The position numbers were made by a program, and so were the translations under genes. Shown one piece after another: positions 1 to 10,440 of a stretch of 64,000 nt of DNA. The notes beneath the pieces are model-generated. The model ran no database searches, was not told the origin of the DNA, and was given only the letters and a program-made list of their open reading frames with translations. How positions within the stretch are numbered: the stretch's first letter is position 1; every line of letters begins with the position of its first letter. Origin of the DNA: Arthrobacter oryzae (GTDB lineage: Bacteria; Actinomycetota; Actinomycetes; Actinomycetales; Micrococcaceae); NCBI RefSeq assembly GCF_030718995.1, contig NZ_CP132204.1, positions 4,464,001-4,528,000 on the forward strand. The letters run 5' to 3'.

Positions 1-56
1 CGCTCCTGGTCCGGGGCAGTGAGCACGGTCCCGCTGAATTCAATGACGCCACGCAT
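1..56 (-). CDS. Partial gene, possible VOC-family protein (N-terminus only)
   Basis: An ATG at 56-54 on the minus strand opens a frame that runs off the left edge and begins MRGVIEFSGTVLTAPDQE. The pattern F-x-G-x-V-x-x-A-P-D resembles the first beta strand of glyoxalase/bleomycin-resistance (VOC) proteins. Only 18 residues are visible, so the family assignment is a guess and no catalytic residue can be inspected. It is divergent from thiC and shares the upstream region. Confidence 0.4.
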   Translation of the reverse strand, partial: MRGVIEFSGTVLTAPDQE

Positions 57-165
57 GCTTCAAGCCTAAACCTGCCCGTCCCGTCACCGCCTCGCACCCT
101 GCGCCCGGTGTCACAGCCGGTGTTGTTGGGGACCCTCGCGATGCCTTGTGGTAGCTTCGTCTACG

Positions 166-255
166 ACCACACGGGTGCCCTTGCAGGGGCTGAGATCGGG
201 CTGATGCAGCCTGCGACCGTTGAACCTGTCCGGGTAATGCCGGCGAAGGAAGTGA
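166..255 (+). promoter_or_regulatory. TPP riboswitch (THI element) upstream of thiC
   Basis: The stretch contains the conserved THI-box segments in the right order: GGGTGCC at 173-179, GGGCTGAGA at about 187-195, and GACCGTTGAACCTG at about 215-228 followed by CCGGGTAATGCCGGCGAAGG. These build the pyrimidine- and pyrophosphate-sensing helices of the thiamine pyrophosphate aptamer. The thiC ribosome-binding site (GGAAG, 248-252) lies inside the 3' end of the element, so ligand binding would most simply block translation initiation. No separate terminator is visible between the aptamer and the start codon. Confidence 0.93.
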
Positions 256-262
256 GTATTCC

Positions 263-2032
<1,770 letters not shown>

Positions 2033-2047
<15 letters not shown>

Positions 2048-2767
2048 GTGCTGGCGGCGGCTGACTTCTGCGATGAACGACCGGATGAACCGGTCGCCCT
2101 CCATCGAGTCCTGGGGCCGGTGTCCGCCCGCGGCAACGCGGTGCTGGGCACCGGTTTCGCGCAGGTAGCCGGCGATCTCCTCGTAGAGCGGCTCCCAGCC
2201 GCCGGTGAGGACCAGTGTGGGGACACCCGGAACGATGTCCAGCGGCGCCTCCCACGGAGGGGCCTGCAGCCGGAGCCGGCGTGCGGCGTTGAGCGCCTCC
2301 GGCGTGGACGGCCCATCGCTGTGCACGGAAAACGCGCGCCGGACGAATTCCCGCTGGAAGTCGTCGTCGCCAAGCTGGTGCCGCACGTCGAACAGCGGCT
2401 GCATCAGGGCACGGTGCGCGGCACTCGCAGGCAGTTCAGCGGTCAGGGAGAGGCAGGCAGGCTCCACAAGGACGAGGGACTGCACCAGGTCCGGACGCTC
2501 CACGGCGGCCATCATGGCCGCGATGGCACCCTGGGCGTGCGCCACCACATGGCCGCCGGAGGCACCACGGCCCCCGTCCGCCAAAGCACCCAGCACGATC
2601 CGGGCATCGGCATGGAAGTCCGAGTCGAGGGGTTCCGCCGACGCGTCAAAGCCGTGGCGGCGCAGGAACAGAGCGTCGTAGGCCAGGGCCATGCCGTGCT
2701 GCTTGGGCCACGCGGCGGACCCGAAGGCCCCCGAACCGTGGACGAACACTACGCGCTGCTTAAACAT
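2033..2767 (-). CDS. Alpha/beta hydrolase-fold protein lacking the nucleophile serine
   Basis: This 244-residue protein starts with MFKQRVVFVHGSGAFG; the HGSG is the oxyanion-hole loop of alpha/beta hydrolases. A C-terminal GGHRPQ would supply the catalytic histidine. At the nucleophile elbow, where the family has G-x-S-x-G, the sequence reads AHAQG (bases about 2540-2555), so the serine is replaced by alanine and the first glycine by alanine. It is therefore either a non-catalytic relative or uses another mechanism. It converges on thiC with a 15-base overlap and shows no frame damage. Substrate unknown. Confidence 0.85.
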
Positions 2768-2801
2768 GCCCCAACCCTATGGCAAAGTACGCCGCCAGGA
2801 G

Positions 2802-4394
2802 CTACTTGCTCCCGCCGAGGAACTTGTCGAAGCCCTTGGGCAGGTTGAGCTGGGACGGATCAAAGTCCGCGCCCTGCTGCCCGAAGGCGGCACCGGTGGG
2901 AAGTGCCTTGCTGGCGTTCGCGCGCCTGGCCTCGGCATCACGGAGCTCCTGGGCGGCCTTGGCCGGGTTTCCGGACTTGGCCTTTTTCTTGGGTGCGTTC
3001 TTGGCCCCGCCCTTGCGGGCTCCGCCGCCGCCTCCCATTCCCGGCATTCCCGGCATGCCGGGCATTCCGCCGCCCGCCGCCATTTTCTTCATCATCTTCT
3101 GCGCCTGGGCAAACCGCTCCAGCAGGCCGTTGACGTCGGACACGTGCATGCCCGAGCCCTTGGCGATGCGCGCCCGGCGTGATCCGTTGATGATTTTGGG
3201 GGCAACGCGCTCGTGCGGGGTCATGGAACGGACAATCGCTTCCACCCGGTCGATTTCGCGTTCGTCGAACTGTTCCAGCTGCTGGCGGATGTTCTGCGCC
3301 CCGGGCATCATCATGAGCATCTTCTTCATGGAGCCCATGTTGCGGATCTGCTGCATCTGGGCCAGGAAGTCATCAAGGGTGAAGTCCTCCTGGTCGGCGA
3401 ACTTCTTCGCCATCCGGGCCGCTTCGTCCTTGTCCCACGACTTCTCGGCCTGCTCGATCAGGGTGAGGACGTCACCCATGTCGAGGATGCGGGACGCCAT
3501 GCGGTCGGGGTGGAACAGCTCAAAGTCGTCGACGCCTTCGCCCGTGGAGGCGAACATGACGGGCTTGCCGGTGACCGATGCGACGGACAGCGCGGCACCA
3601 CCGCGGGCGTCGCCGTCGAGCTTGGAAAGGACGATGCCGGTGAAGTTGACACCCTCATCGAACGCCAGCGCCGTGTTCACGGCATCCTGGCCGATCATCG
3701 AGTCAATGACGAAGAGCACTTCGTTCGGGACGATCGCCCGGCGGATCTGGCGCGCCTGTTCCATCATGTCGGCGTCCACGCCGAGGCGTCCGGCGGTGTC
3801 CACGATGACGACGTCGTGAAGCTTCTGGCGCGCTTCCTCGACACCGGCACGGGCTACGGCAACGGGATCCCCGGCCGGGTGCTCCAGTTCAGTGGACGTG
3901 GCCCCCGGGTGCGGGGCGAAAACGGGCACTCCGGCGCGCTGGCCCACCACCTGGAGCTGCGTTACGGCGTTGGGCCGCTGGAGGTCGCAGGCTACCAGCA
4001 TGGGGCTGTGGCCCTGGGACTTCAGCCATTTGGAGAGCTTGCCCGCAAGGGTGGTCTTGCCGGCGCCCTGGAGGCCCGCGAGCATGATGATCGTGGGCCC
4101 GGTCTTGGCGAGGCGGATGCGCCGGGTCTCGCCGCCGAGGATCTCAACGAGCTCCTCGTTGACGATTTTGACGATCTGCTGGCTGGGGTTCAAGGCACCG
4201 GAAACTTCGGCGCCGAGGGCGCGTTCGCGCACCCGGCCGGTGAATTCGCGCACGACGGGCACGGCAACGTCAGCGTCCAGGAGGGCCCGACGGATCTCGC
4301 GGACCGTGGCGTCAACGTCCGCCTCGGTGAGGCGGCCTTTGCCGCGGAGATTCTTGAAGGTTGCTGTCAACCGGTCAGAGAGTGAATTGAACAC
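2802..4394 (-). CDS. ffh: Signal recognition particle protein Ffh (SRP54)
   Basis: This 530-residue GTPase binds signal peptides emerging from the ribosome and, with the SRP RNA, delivers ribosomes to FtsY. It has the N-domain helix bundle, then the G domain with P-loop GLQGAGKTT, DTAGR and TKLDGDARGG. The methionine-rich M domain includes QMQQIRNMGSMKKMLMMMPG. The tail is unusual only in carrying a glycine-proline run (GGGMPGMPGMPGMGGGGG) and a basic segment, common in actinobacterial Ffh. GTG start at 4394. It is divergent from the G6PDH gene, and its receptor FtsY is encoded 5 kb away on the same strand. Confidence 0.97.
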   Translation of the reverse strand: MFNSLSDRLTATFKNLRGKGRLTEADVDATVREIRRALLDADVAVPVVREFTGRVRERALGAEVSGALNPSQQIVKIVNEELVEILGGETRRIRLAKTGPTIIMLAGLQGAGKTTLAGKLSKWLKSQGHSPMLVACDLQRPNAVTQLQVVGQRAGVPVFAPHPGATSTELEHPAGDPVAVARAGVEEARQKLHDVVIVDTAGRLGVDADMMEQARQIRRAIVPNEVLFVIDSMIGQDAVNTALAFDEGVNFTGIVLSKLDGDARGGAALSVASVTGKPVMFASTGEGVDDFELFHPDRMASRILDMGDVLTLIEQAEKSWDKDEAARMAKKFADQEDFTLDDFLAQMQQIRNMGSMKKMLMMMPGAQNIRQQLEQFDEREIDRVEAIVRSMTPHERVAPKIINGSRRARIAKGSGMHVSDVNGLLERFAQAQKMMKKMAAGGGMPGMPGMPGMGGGGGARKGGAKNAPKKKAKSGNPAKAAQELRDAEARRANASKALPTGAAFGQQGADFDPSQLNLPKGFDKFLGGSK

Positions 4395-4478
4395 GCGCCG
4401 TGCACTTCTTTCAGTGGATGATCGGGACTCGACTATCTAGGGTACCAAGTCAGCCCTTCAAGATGGCATGCTGGCAGG

Positions 4479-5867
4479 ATGGCCACCCGAACAACTGTAA
4501 AAACCCTGCTTATCCTTGGTGCCTCCGGGGACCTGACCGGCCGGCTGCTCCTGCCGGGACTCGCCCGGCTCGCGGCGAAAGGGCGTGCCGACGGGCTCAC
4601 GCTCGTGGGTGCGGGATCGGATCCCTGGTCCCAGGAACAATGGCTGGAGCGCGTTGAGACGTCCTTTGCCGACTCCAATTCGCAGGCGGACACCGCCGGC
4701 AGGCGCGAGCTCAAGCGGATCGCGGAAACAACCCGCTACCACCAGCTTGACGTGACAGCAGGCGGAGGGCTGGCCTCCCTGTTGGCCGGCCTCGAAGCGC
4801 CGGTGGCCGTGTACTTCGCCCTTCCGCCCCACGTCAGCCAGAAGGCCTGTGAGGTGCTGGCCCCGGAGGAGGTGCCCGCCGGCACGCGGCTGGTGATGGA
4901 GAAGCCGTTCGGCTCCAGTGAAGAGTCCGCCCGGCACCTCAATGAAACCCTGGCAGCGCTGGTCCCGGAAGACCACATCCACCGGGTGGACCACTTCCTC
5001 GGCAAGGCGACTGTCCTGAACATCCTGGGCCTTCGCTTTGCCAACACTTTCCTGGAACCGATCTGGAACCGCGGTCACATCGAAAAGGTGGAGGTCATCT
5101 TTGACGAGGACCTGGCGCTGGAGGGCCGCGCCCGCTACTACGACTCCGCCGGCGCGCTCCGGGACATGATCCAGAGCCACTTGCTGCAGATCATGGCGCT
5201 GATGGCGATTGAGCCGCCGGCGTCCGTGGACGAACGTGACCTCCGGGACGCCGTAGCCACACTCCTGCGAGCCAGCAGCATCAAGGCGCCCTACCGGGCG
5301 AGCACGCGGCGTGCACGGTATACGGCAGGGTCCATCGACGGGCGGAAGGTGCCGGACTATGCCAAGGAAGCAGGGGTGGACGCGGCCAGGAACACGGAGA
5401 CCCTGGCCGAGGTGCAGGTGGACATCGACAACTGGCGCTGGCAGGGCGTCCCCTTCATCCTCCGTTCCGGCAAGGCCCTCGGGGCAAAACGCAAGGAAGC
5501 AGTGGTCACCTTCAAGCCGGTGCCGCACCTGCCCAAGGGTTTCACGGGCGTCGACTCGCCGAATCAGCTCCGCATCGGGTTCGGTCCGGACACACTGCAG
5601 TTCGACGTCGACGTCAACGGCCCGGGCAACGTCCTGAGCCTGGACCGGGCCACCCTGAACGCCGAGCTGAGCGCTTCCGACCTGCTGCCGTACGGGGAAG
5701 TCCTCGAGGGTGTCCTGACCGGTGATCCGCTGCTGTCCGTGCGGGCAGACACGGCGGAGGACTGCTGGCGGATCATCGAGCCGGTGATCAAGGCGTGGGG
5801 CCGCGGCAGCGTTCCGCTGGAGGAGTATGCGGCCGGATCATCTGGCCCCGACGGCTGGCCCGCCTAG
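4479..5867 (+). CDS. Glucose-6-phosphate dehydrogenase family protein
   Basis: This 462-residue protein would oxidise glucose-6-phosphate to 6-phosphogluconolactone with NAD(P)+. The N-terminus carries the dinucleotide-binding GASGDLTGRLLLPGL, and the active-site block is HRVDHFLGK (about residue 168), containing the catalytic His-Asp region. It is somewhat short compared with usual Zwf (about 490-515 residues). It stands alone, away from tal or opcA, which suggests a second paralogue rather than the pentose-phosphate-cluster zwf; this is inference. It occupies the place between glnK and ffh where mycobacteria carry glnD. It converges on glnK with a shared terminator-like hairpin. Confidence 0.88.
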   Translation: MATRTTVKTLLILGASGDLTGRLLLPGLARLAAKGRADGLTLVGAGSDPWSQEQWLERVETSFADSNSQADTAGRRELKRIAETTRYHQLDVTAGGGLASLLAGLEAPVAVYFALPPHVSQKACEVLAPEEVPAGTRLVMEKPFGSSEESARHLNETLAALVPEDHIHRVDHFLGKATVLNILGLRFANTFLEPIWNRGHIEKVEVIFDEDLALEGRARYYDSAGALRDMIQSHLLQIMALMAIEPPASVDERDLRDAVATLLRASSIKAPYRASTRRARYTAGSIDGRKVPDYAKEAGVDAARNTETLAEVQVDIDNWRWQGVPFILRSGKALGAKRKEAVVTFKPVPHLPKGFTGVDSPNQLRIGFGPDTLQFDVDVNGPGNVLSLDRATLNAELSASDLLPYGEVLEGVLTGDPLLSVRADTAEDCWRIIEPVIKAWGRGSVPLEEYAAGSSGPDGWPA

Positions 5868-5897
5868 TCACGGCAGGCACAACTCACTGCACGCAAA

Positions 5898-5930
5898 AGC
5901 GGGCCGGCACCTTCCAGGTGCCGGCCCGCT
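5898..5930. terminator. Bidirectional hairpin between G6PDH and glnK
   Basis: A perfect 15-bp inverted repeat (AGCGGGCCGGCACCT / AGGTGCCGGCCCGCT) with a 3-base loop sits between the convergent genes. AAAA at 5895-5898 supplies a short U-run for transcripts leaving glnK on the minus strand. The plus-strand side has no U-run. Confidence 0.85.
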
Positions 5931-5945
5931 CCGCGTTCGCGTGGG

Positions 5946-6284
5946 TTAGATGGCGGCCGAGCCGCGTTCCCCCGTGCGTACCCTTACAGCTTCGAAAACA
6001 TCCACCGTCCAGACCTTGCCGTCTCCGGCACGCCCGGTGTTGGAGCTGGCGATGATGACATCCAGGATGTCATCCGCCTGTTCGTCCGTGGCCAGGACCT
6101 CAACGCGGATCTTGGGAAGCAGATCCACGTTGTACTCAGCCCCGCGGTACACCTCGGTGTAGCCCCGCTGCCTGCCGTATCCGCTGGCTGCGCTGACCGT
6201 CAGGCCCTGCACGCCGTAGGATTCGAGCCCCTCCCGGATGGAGTCGAGCTTTTCCGGCCGGACGATTGCTGTGATCAGTTTCAT
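5946..6284 (-). CDS. glnK: PII signal transduction protein GlnK
   Basis: This 112-residue protein is a trimeric nitrogen sensor that binds ATP/ADP and 2-oxoglutarate and blocks the ammonium channel. The T-loop contains YRGAEY with tyrosine 51 present, the residue nucleotidylated in other bacteria, and the C-terminal block VRTGERGSAAI is typical. Its ATG overlaps the amt stop codon (ATGA), the classic amtB-glnK coupling, so it most likely acts on that transporter. The modifying enzyme GlnD, which follows glnK in mycobacteria and corynebacteria, is not here; the next gene is a convergent G6PDH. Confidence 0.96.
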   Translation of the reverse strand: MKLITAIVRPEKLDSIREGLESYGVQGLTVSAASGYGRQRGYTEVYRGAEYNVDLLPKIRVEVLATDEQADDILDVIIASSNTGRAGDGKVWTVDVFEAVRVRTGERGSAAI

Positions 6285-7633
6285 GCCCCCACACTTTCCT
6301 TACCTGTTGCTGCGTCAGTCTTCTTGCCGGCTTCGGTTGCCGCGGCGGATTCGTCGCCCTGCTTGCCGGTGATCAGTTCATGCAGGGGCTGGAAGCTCCC
6401 GCCGTGGCCGCCGACGCCGAATTCGTAGGCAGTCTCTGCGTGCAGGCTGAGGTCCACGCCCACAACTTCCTGCTCCTGGGAGACCCGGAAGCCCATCGTC
6501 TTGTGGATGGCCAGTGCGATCACGGTGGTCAGGATGGCCGAGTACGCGATGGCGATGCCTGCTGCTGCGAGCTGGGCCCACAGCTGGGTGAGTCCGCCGC
6601 CGTAGAACAGGCCGCCGCCGACGCCTTCAACCGGGAGGGCAATGAAACCAAGTGCCACGGTGCCGATGATGCCCGACACCAGGTGGACGCCGACAACATC
6701 GAGTGAGTCATCGAAGCCCCAGCGGAACTTCAGTCCGACTGCCAGGGCCGAAGCCACACCGGCGACCAGGCCCAGGCCGAGCGCGCCGACCGGGCTGACG
6801 TTTGCACATGCCGGGGTGATGGCAACCAGGCCGGCGACAACACCGGAGGCAGCGCCCAGGGACGTGGGGTGGCCGTCACGCACACGTTCGGTGATGAGCC
6901 AGCCGAGCATGGCAGCTGCGGGAGCGGCGAGGGTGTTGACCCAGATCAGGCCGCCCTGTTCCGCCGTGGTGGCGGCGCCGCCGTTGAAGCCGAACCAGCC
7001 GAACCAGAGAATGGCTGCGCCGAGCATCACGAAAGGGACGTTGTGCGGGCGGTGGTTCGGGTCCTTGCCGAAGCCCTTGCGGTTGCCGATGATCAGAACG
7101 AGGATGAGTGCGGCCACACCGGCGTTGATGTGAACCACGGTACCGCCGGCGAAGTCGATGGCCGGGCCGAGGGCCTGGCCCACAGCACCTTCAGGGCCGA
7201 AGAGCCCTCCGCCCCAGACCATGTAGGCGATGGGGCAGTAGACCAGCGTGACCCAGACGGGAACGAACACGGTCCATGCACCAAACTTTGCGCGGTCAGC
7301 GATGGCGCCGCTGATCAGTGCCACTGTGATGATGGCGAACGTGGCTGCGTAGCCCACCTTGATGAGACCGTCCGGAGTGGTGATGCCTTCGAGTCCGAAC
7401 GTTGCGAACGGGTTCCCGACGATCTGCATGAATCCTTCGCCGGAACTCATGGATGCGCCCCAGAGTACCCAGACCACACCGACCATACCGATGGAGATGA
7501 AGCTCATCATCATCATGTTCAGCGCGGCCTTTGCACGCGTCATGCCGCCGTAGAAAAATGCCAGCCCTGGTGTCATGAACAGCACAAGTGCCGCCGCAAC
7601 CATGAGCCATACGTGACCTGCGGTAAGTTCCAT
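6281..7633 (-). CDS. amt: Ammonium transporter Amt
   Basis: This 450-residue membrane channel opens with GHVWLMVAAALVLFMTPGLAFFYGG, the characteristic Amt N-terminus, and contains the FAGGTVVHINAG and GWFGFNGG blocks of the pore. About eleven hydrophobic segments follow one another, ending in a hydrophilic Lys/Ala-rich cytoplasmic tail. It takes up ammonium and is gated by the PII protein encoded immediately downstream with a 4-base overlap. The ATG at 7633 is preceded by GGGAGG at good spacing. The 5' region holds a GCGGAA-TC-TTCCGC palindrome and a nitrogen-regulator-like half box, listed separately. Confidence 0.96.
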   Translation of the reverse strand: MELTAGHVWLMVAAALVLFMTPGLAFFYGGMTRAKAALNMMMMSFISIGMVGVVWVLWGASMSSGEGFMQIVGNPFATFGLEGITTPDGLIKVGYAATFAIITVALISGAIADRAKFGAWTVFVPVWVTLVYCPIAYMVWGGGLFGPEGAVGQALGPAIDFAGGTVVHINAGVAALILVLIIGNRKGFGKDPNHRPHNVPFVMLGAAILWFGWFGFNGGAATTAEQGGLIWVNTLAAPAAAMLGWLITERVRDGHPTSLGAASGVVAGLVAITPACANVSPVGALGLGLVAGVASALAVGLKFRWGFDDSLDVVGVHLVSGIIGTVALGFIALPVEGVGGGLFYGGGLTQLWAQLAAAGIAIAYSAILTTVIALAIHKTMGFRVSQEQEVVGVDLSLHAETAYEFGVGGHGGSFQPLHELITGKQGDESAAATEAGKKTDAATGKESVGA

Positions 7634-7672
7634 GGTGCACGTCCTCCCTTGCCTAGATGCTTAGTTGATCCC

Positions 7673-7686
7673 GCGGAATCTTCCGC
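7673..7686. promoter_or_regulatory. 14-bp palindrome in the amt 5' region
   Basis: GCGGAATCTTCCGC is a 6-bp inverted repeat with a 2-base centre, about 40 bases upstream of the amt ATG. It could be an operator or part of the 5' untranslated leader; I cannot tell which. Confidence 0.35.
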
Positions 7687-7808
7687 TTGCCCAACGCCTT
7701 TTTGCGTTCTAAGACGATTTTTGCCGGGCCGTGTTTCGCCGGCGGAGGAATTAGATGTCCGGGTTGTTACAAGAACCTCCCGGAAGTAAATGGTGCATAT
7801 CCTGCTTG

Positions 7809-7824
7809 TTACGGTTATGTTTCA
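7809..7824. promoter_or_regulatory. GlnR-like half boxes between amt and the MFS gene
   Basis: The plus strand shows GTTAC-N6-GTTTC, which on the amt strand reads GAAAC-N6-GTAAC. The 11-base periodicity and the two 5-mers match those of GlnR boxes (GTnAC-N6-GAAAC repeats), but in the order found at the junction of two repeats. A further GTTAC lies at 7766-7770. It is a plausible nitrogen-regulator site for amt-glnK, weakly supported. Confidence 0.35.
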
Positions 7825-7872
7825 CCAGTCCCAAACCGCACTTCCACAGCACCCTGCAAGGACACCGGCACC

Positions 7873-9150
7873 ATGACCGACCGTTTCCGCCCCGGCAAGG
7901 CCCTGCCCCGCCGGAATGGCGGCCAATCCGACCACACCGACGCGGCCGGGCAGCCTTCCACGACCCGGCTGCCGCGCGACATCAAGGTGATGCTGGCCGC
8001 TGCGTTCCTGATCGCGCTGGGTTTCGGGCTCGTAGCGCCGGTATTGCCCCAGTTCGCCACTACGTTCGACGTCGGGGCCACAGCTGCCGCTGTGATCGTG
8101 AGCATCTTTGCGTTCATGCGGCTGCTGTTCGCACCTGCCGGCGGAGCCCTGATCGTGAAGCTGGGCGAACGCCCCGTCTACGTGGCCGGCCTGCTGATCG
8201 TCGCCGCCTCAACGGCGGCGTGCGCCTTCGCCCAGGACTACTGGCAGCTGCTGATTTTCCGGGGCCTGGGCGGCGCGGGCTCGGTGATGTTCACAGTCGC
8301 GTCCATGGCGCTCGTCGTCCGGCTTGCCCCGCCGGAGAGCCGCGGGCGGGTTTCCGGCGCCTACGCCTCGGCCTTCCTCATCGGCAATGTCTGCGGGCCG
8401 ATTGTGGGCGGCATGCTTGCCGGCTTCGGCCTCCGCATCCCGTTCCTGGCGTACGCTGCAGCGCTGGTCCTGGCGGCGCTCGTGGTTCAGACCCAGCTGA
8501 GCCACGTCCCGGGTAAGTCGCGGAAGGACGGAAGCCTGGAGCCTCCGATGGGCCTGGGCGAGGCATTGCGTGACAGCGCGTACCGGGCCGGCCTGTTCTC
8601 CAGCTTCGCCAACGGCTGGGCGACTTTCGGTGTGCGCATGGCCACCGTTCCACTTTTCGCCGTGGCGGCGCTGGGAGCAGGACCGGCTGCCGCCGGCTGG
8701 GCGCTGGCTGTCTTTGCCGGCGGCAACGCCGCGGCGTTGACGGTCTCCGGGAAACTGGCCGACACCCTGGGCCGCAAGCCGCTGTTGATCGCCGGCCTGG
8801 TGCTGACCGGTGTGGCGACAGCGGGCATCGGGCTCACCGGTGACATGCCCTGGTTCCTGGCGGCGTCCGCCGTCGCCGGAATAGGTTCCGGCCTGCTGGG
8901 GCCGGCCCAGCAGGCCGCCATTGCGGATGTGATCGGCAACGGACGCTCCGGCGGCCGGGTGCTGGCGGTCTTCCAGATGATGTCCGACGCCGGCGCCATC
9001 GTCGGGCCGGTCCTTGCGGGGCTCCTCGCGGACCGGCTCGGGTACGGGTGGGCCTTCGGCGTGACCGGGGGCGTCCTGATCGTGGCTGCAGCCGCCTGGC
9101 TTTTCGCGCGGGAGACGTTCCAGCGGCCTGCAGCCCGGCAAGCTGCCTAG
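7873..9150 (+). CDS. MFS transporter, drug-efflux type
   Basis: This 425-residue protein has twelve predicted hydrophobic segments, starting after a hydrophilic leader of about 35 residues. The first helix reads VMLAAAFLIALGFGLVAPVL. The loop-2/3 block is degraded but LGERPVYVAGL and the central DTLGRKPLLIAGL match the A-like motif of major facilitator transporters. The frame is open from 7687, but the ATG at 7873 has AAGGA about 10 bases upstream and gives a sensible N-terminus, so I chose it. It is divergent from amt and meets ftsY tail to tail. Substrate cannot be inferred. Confidence 0.9.
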   Translation: MTDRFRPGKALPRRNGGQSDHTDAAGQPSTTRLPRDIKVMLAAAFLIALGFGLVAPVLPQFATTFDVGATAAAVIVSIFAFMRLLFAPAGGALIVKLGERPVYVAGLLIVAASTAACAFAQDYWQLLIFRGLGGAGSVMFTVASMALVVRLAPPESRGRVSGAYASAFLIGNVCGPIVGGMLAGFGLRIPFLAYAAALVLAALVVQTQLSHVPGKSRKDGSLEPPMGLGEALRDSAYRAGLFSSFANGWATFGVRMATVPLFAVAALGAGPAAAGWALAVFAGGNAAALTVSGKLADTLGRKPLLIAGLVLTGVATAGIGLTGDMPWFLAASAVAGIGSGLLGPAQQAAIADVIGNGRSGGRVLAVFQMMSDAGAIVGPVLAGLLADRLGYGWAFGVTGGVLIVAAAAWLFARETFQRPAARQAA

Positions 9151-9163
9151 CTCTGGAAGCTGC

Positions 9164-10378
9164 CTAGTTCAGCAGCGCGTCGACAAAGCCCTCTGCGTCG
9201 AACGGAGCAAGGTCGTCCGCGCCTTCGCCCAGCCCGATCAGCTTGACCGGAACCCCCAGCGTCTTCTGGATGGCGACCACGATGCCGCCCTTGGCCGTGC
9301 CGTCCAGTTTGGTGAGCACGATGCCGGTGATGTTGACCACCTCGGAGAACACGCGGGCCTGGTTCAGGCCGTTCTGTCCGGTGGTGGCGTCCAGCACCAG
9401 CAGGACCTCGTCCACTTCGGCCAGCTTCTCGATGACACGCTTGACCTTGCCGAGCTCGTCCATCAGGCCAACTTTGTTCTGGAGCCGGCCGGCGGTATCG
9501 ATCATCACGACGTCGACTTCCTGGTCGATGCCTGCCTTGACCGCCTCATAGGCGACTGAAGCAGGATCGGCGCCGTCGACGTCGGACTTCACAGTGGGAA
9601 CGCCGACGCGCTGGCCCCACGTGGCGAGCTGCTCGGCCGCGGCCGCGCGGAACGTGTCCGCTGCGCCCAGCAGGACGTCCTTGTCTTCGGCCACGAGGAC
9701 GCGCGCGAGCTTGCCCACCGTGGTGGTCTTGCCCACGCCGTTGACACCCACCACCATCATGACCGAAGGCTTGTCGGCGTGGCGTTCGGTGCGGAGGCTG
9801 CGGTCCATGGTCGGGTCCACAAGCTTGATCAGTTCCTCGCGCAGCAGGGCCTTCACCTGCTCGGGGGTGCGTGTCCCCAGCACCTTGACCCGCTCCCGGA
9901 GGGCATCGACCAGCTGCATGGTCGGCTCCGTGCCAAGGTCCGCCAGCAGGAGGGTCTCTTCGACCTCGTCCCAGACGTCTTCATCAATCTTGTCGCTGGA
10001 CAGGAGCGCGAGCAGGCCCTTGCCGAGGATGTTGTTGGATCTCACCAGGCGTTCGCGGAGCCTGGTCAGACGTCCGGCAACGGGAAGCGGTGTCTCCACG
10101 GCAATGGTTTCGAGGCCCGCCGCGTCATCGGGTACCTCGGCTGTCTCCAGTCCTTCAAGGCCGGCTTCGCCGGGCGCCTGGCGCCCGGGTATCACCGCCG
10201 GACGGTCCTCCACCAGCGTTCCGCCCCCGCCGGGGACCGGCTCGACGGGATCGTTGGCGTCGCGGGTGCCCGGGTACTTGGTGATGTTCCGGCGGGTCTT
10301 CAGCAGGACCGGGATCAGTCCGCCAATGACCACCAGGGCAGCGAGGATGGCAAGAATTATGGGGAGGATGTCATTCAC
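9164..10378 (-). CDS. ftsY: Signal recognition particle receptor FtsY
   Basis: This 404-residue protein has an N-terminal membrane segment (about residues 4-26, ILPIILAILAALVVIGGLI) and an acidic linker. The SRP-type NG domain follows, with P-loop GVNGVGKTTTVGKLA, DTAGR, DATTGQNGL and TKLDGTAKGG. It docks Ffh-bound ribosomes at the membrane. The single N-terminal transmembrane helix is typical of actinobacterial FtsY, which unlike that of E. coli is membrane-anchored. It lies 62 bases downstream of smc on the same strand, as in mycobacteria. Confidence 0.96.
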   Translation of the reverse strand: MNDILPIILAILAALVVIGGLIPVLLKTRRNITKYPGTRDANDPVEPVPGGGGTLVEDRPAVIPGRQAPGEAGLEGLETAEVPDDAAGLETIAVETPLPVAGRLTRLRERLVRSNNILGKGLLALLSSDKIDEDVWDEVEETLLLADLGTEPTMQLVDALRERVKVLGTRTPEQVKALLREELIKLVDPTMDRSLRTERHADKPSVMMVVGVNGVGKTTTVGKLARVLVAEDKDVLLGAADTFRAAAAEQLATWGQRVGVPTVKSDVDGADPASVAYEAVKAGIDQEVDVVMIDTAGRLQNKVGLMDELGKVKRVIEKLAEVDEVLLVLDATTGQNGLNQARVFSEVVNITGIVLTKLDGTAKGGIVVAIQKTLGVPVKLIGLGEGADDLAPFDAEGFVDALLN

Positions 10379-10440
10379 TCCCCTAGCTTCTCACAATCGC
10401 ACGGGACCCTGTCCGAGCCCCGGCCGGGAGCCGGCGCGGG

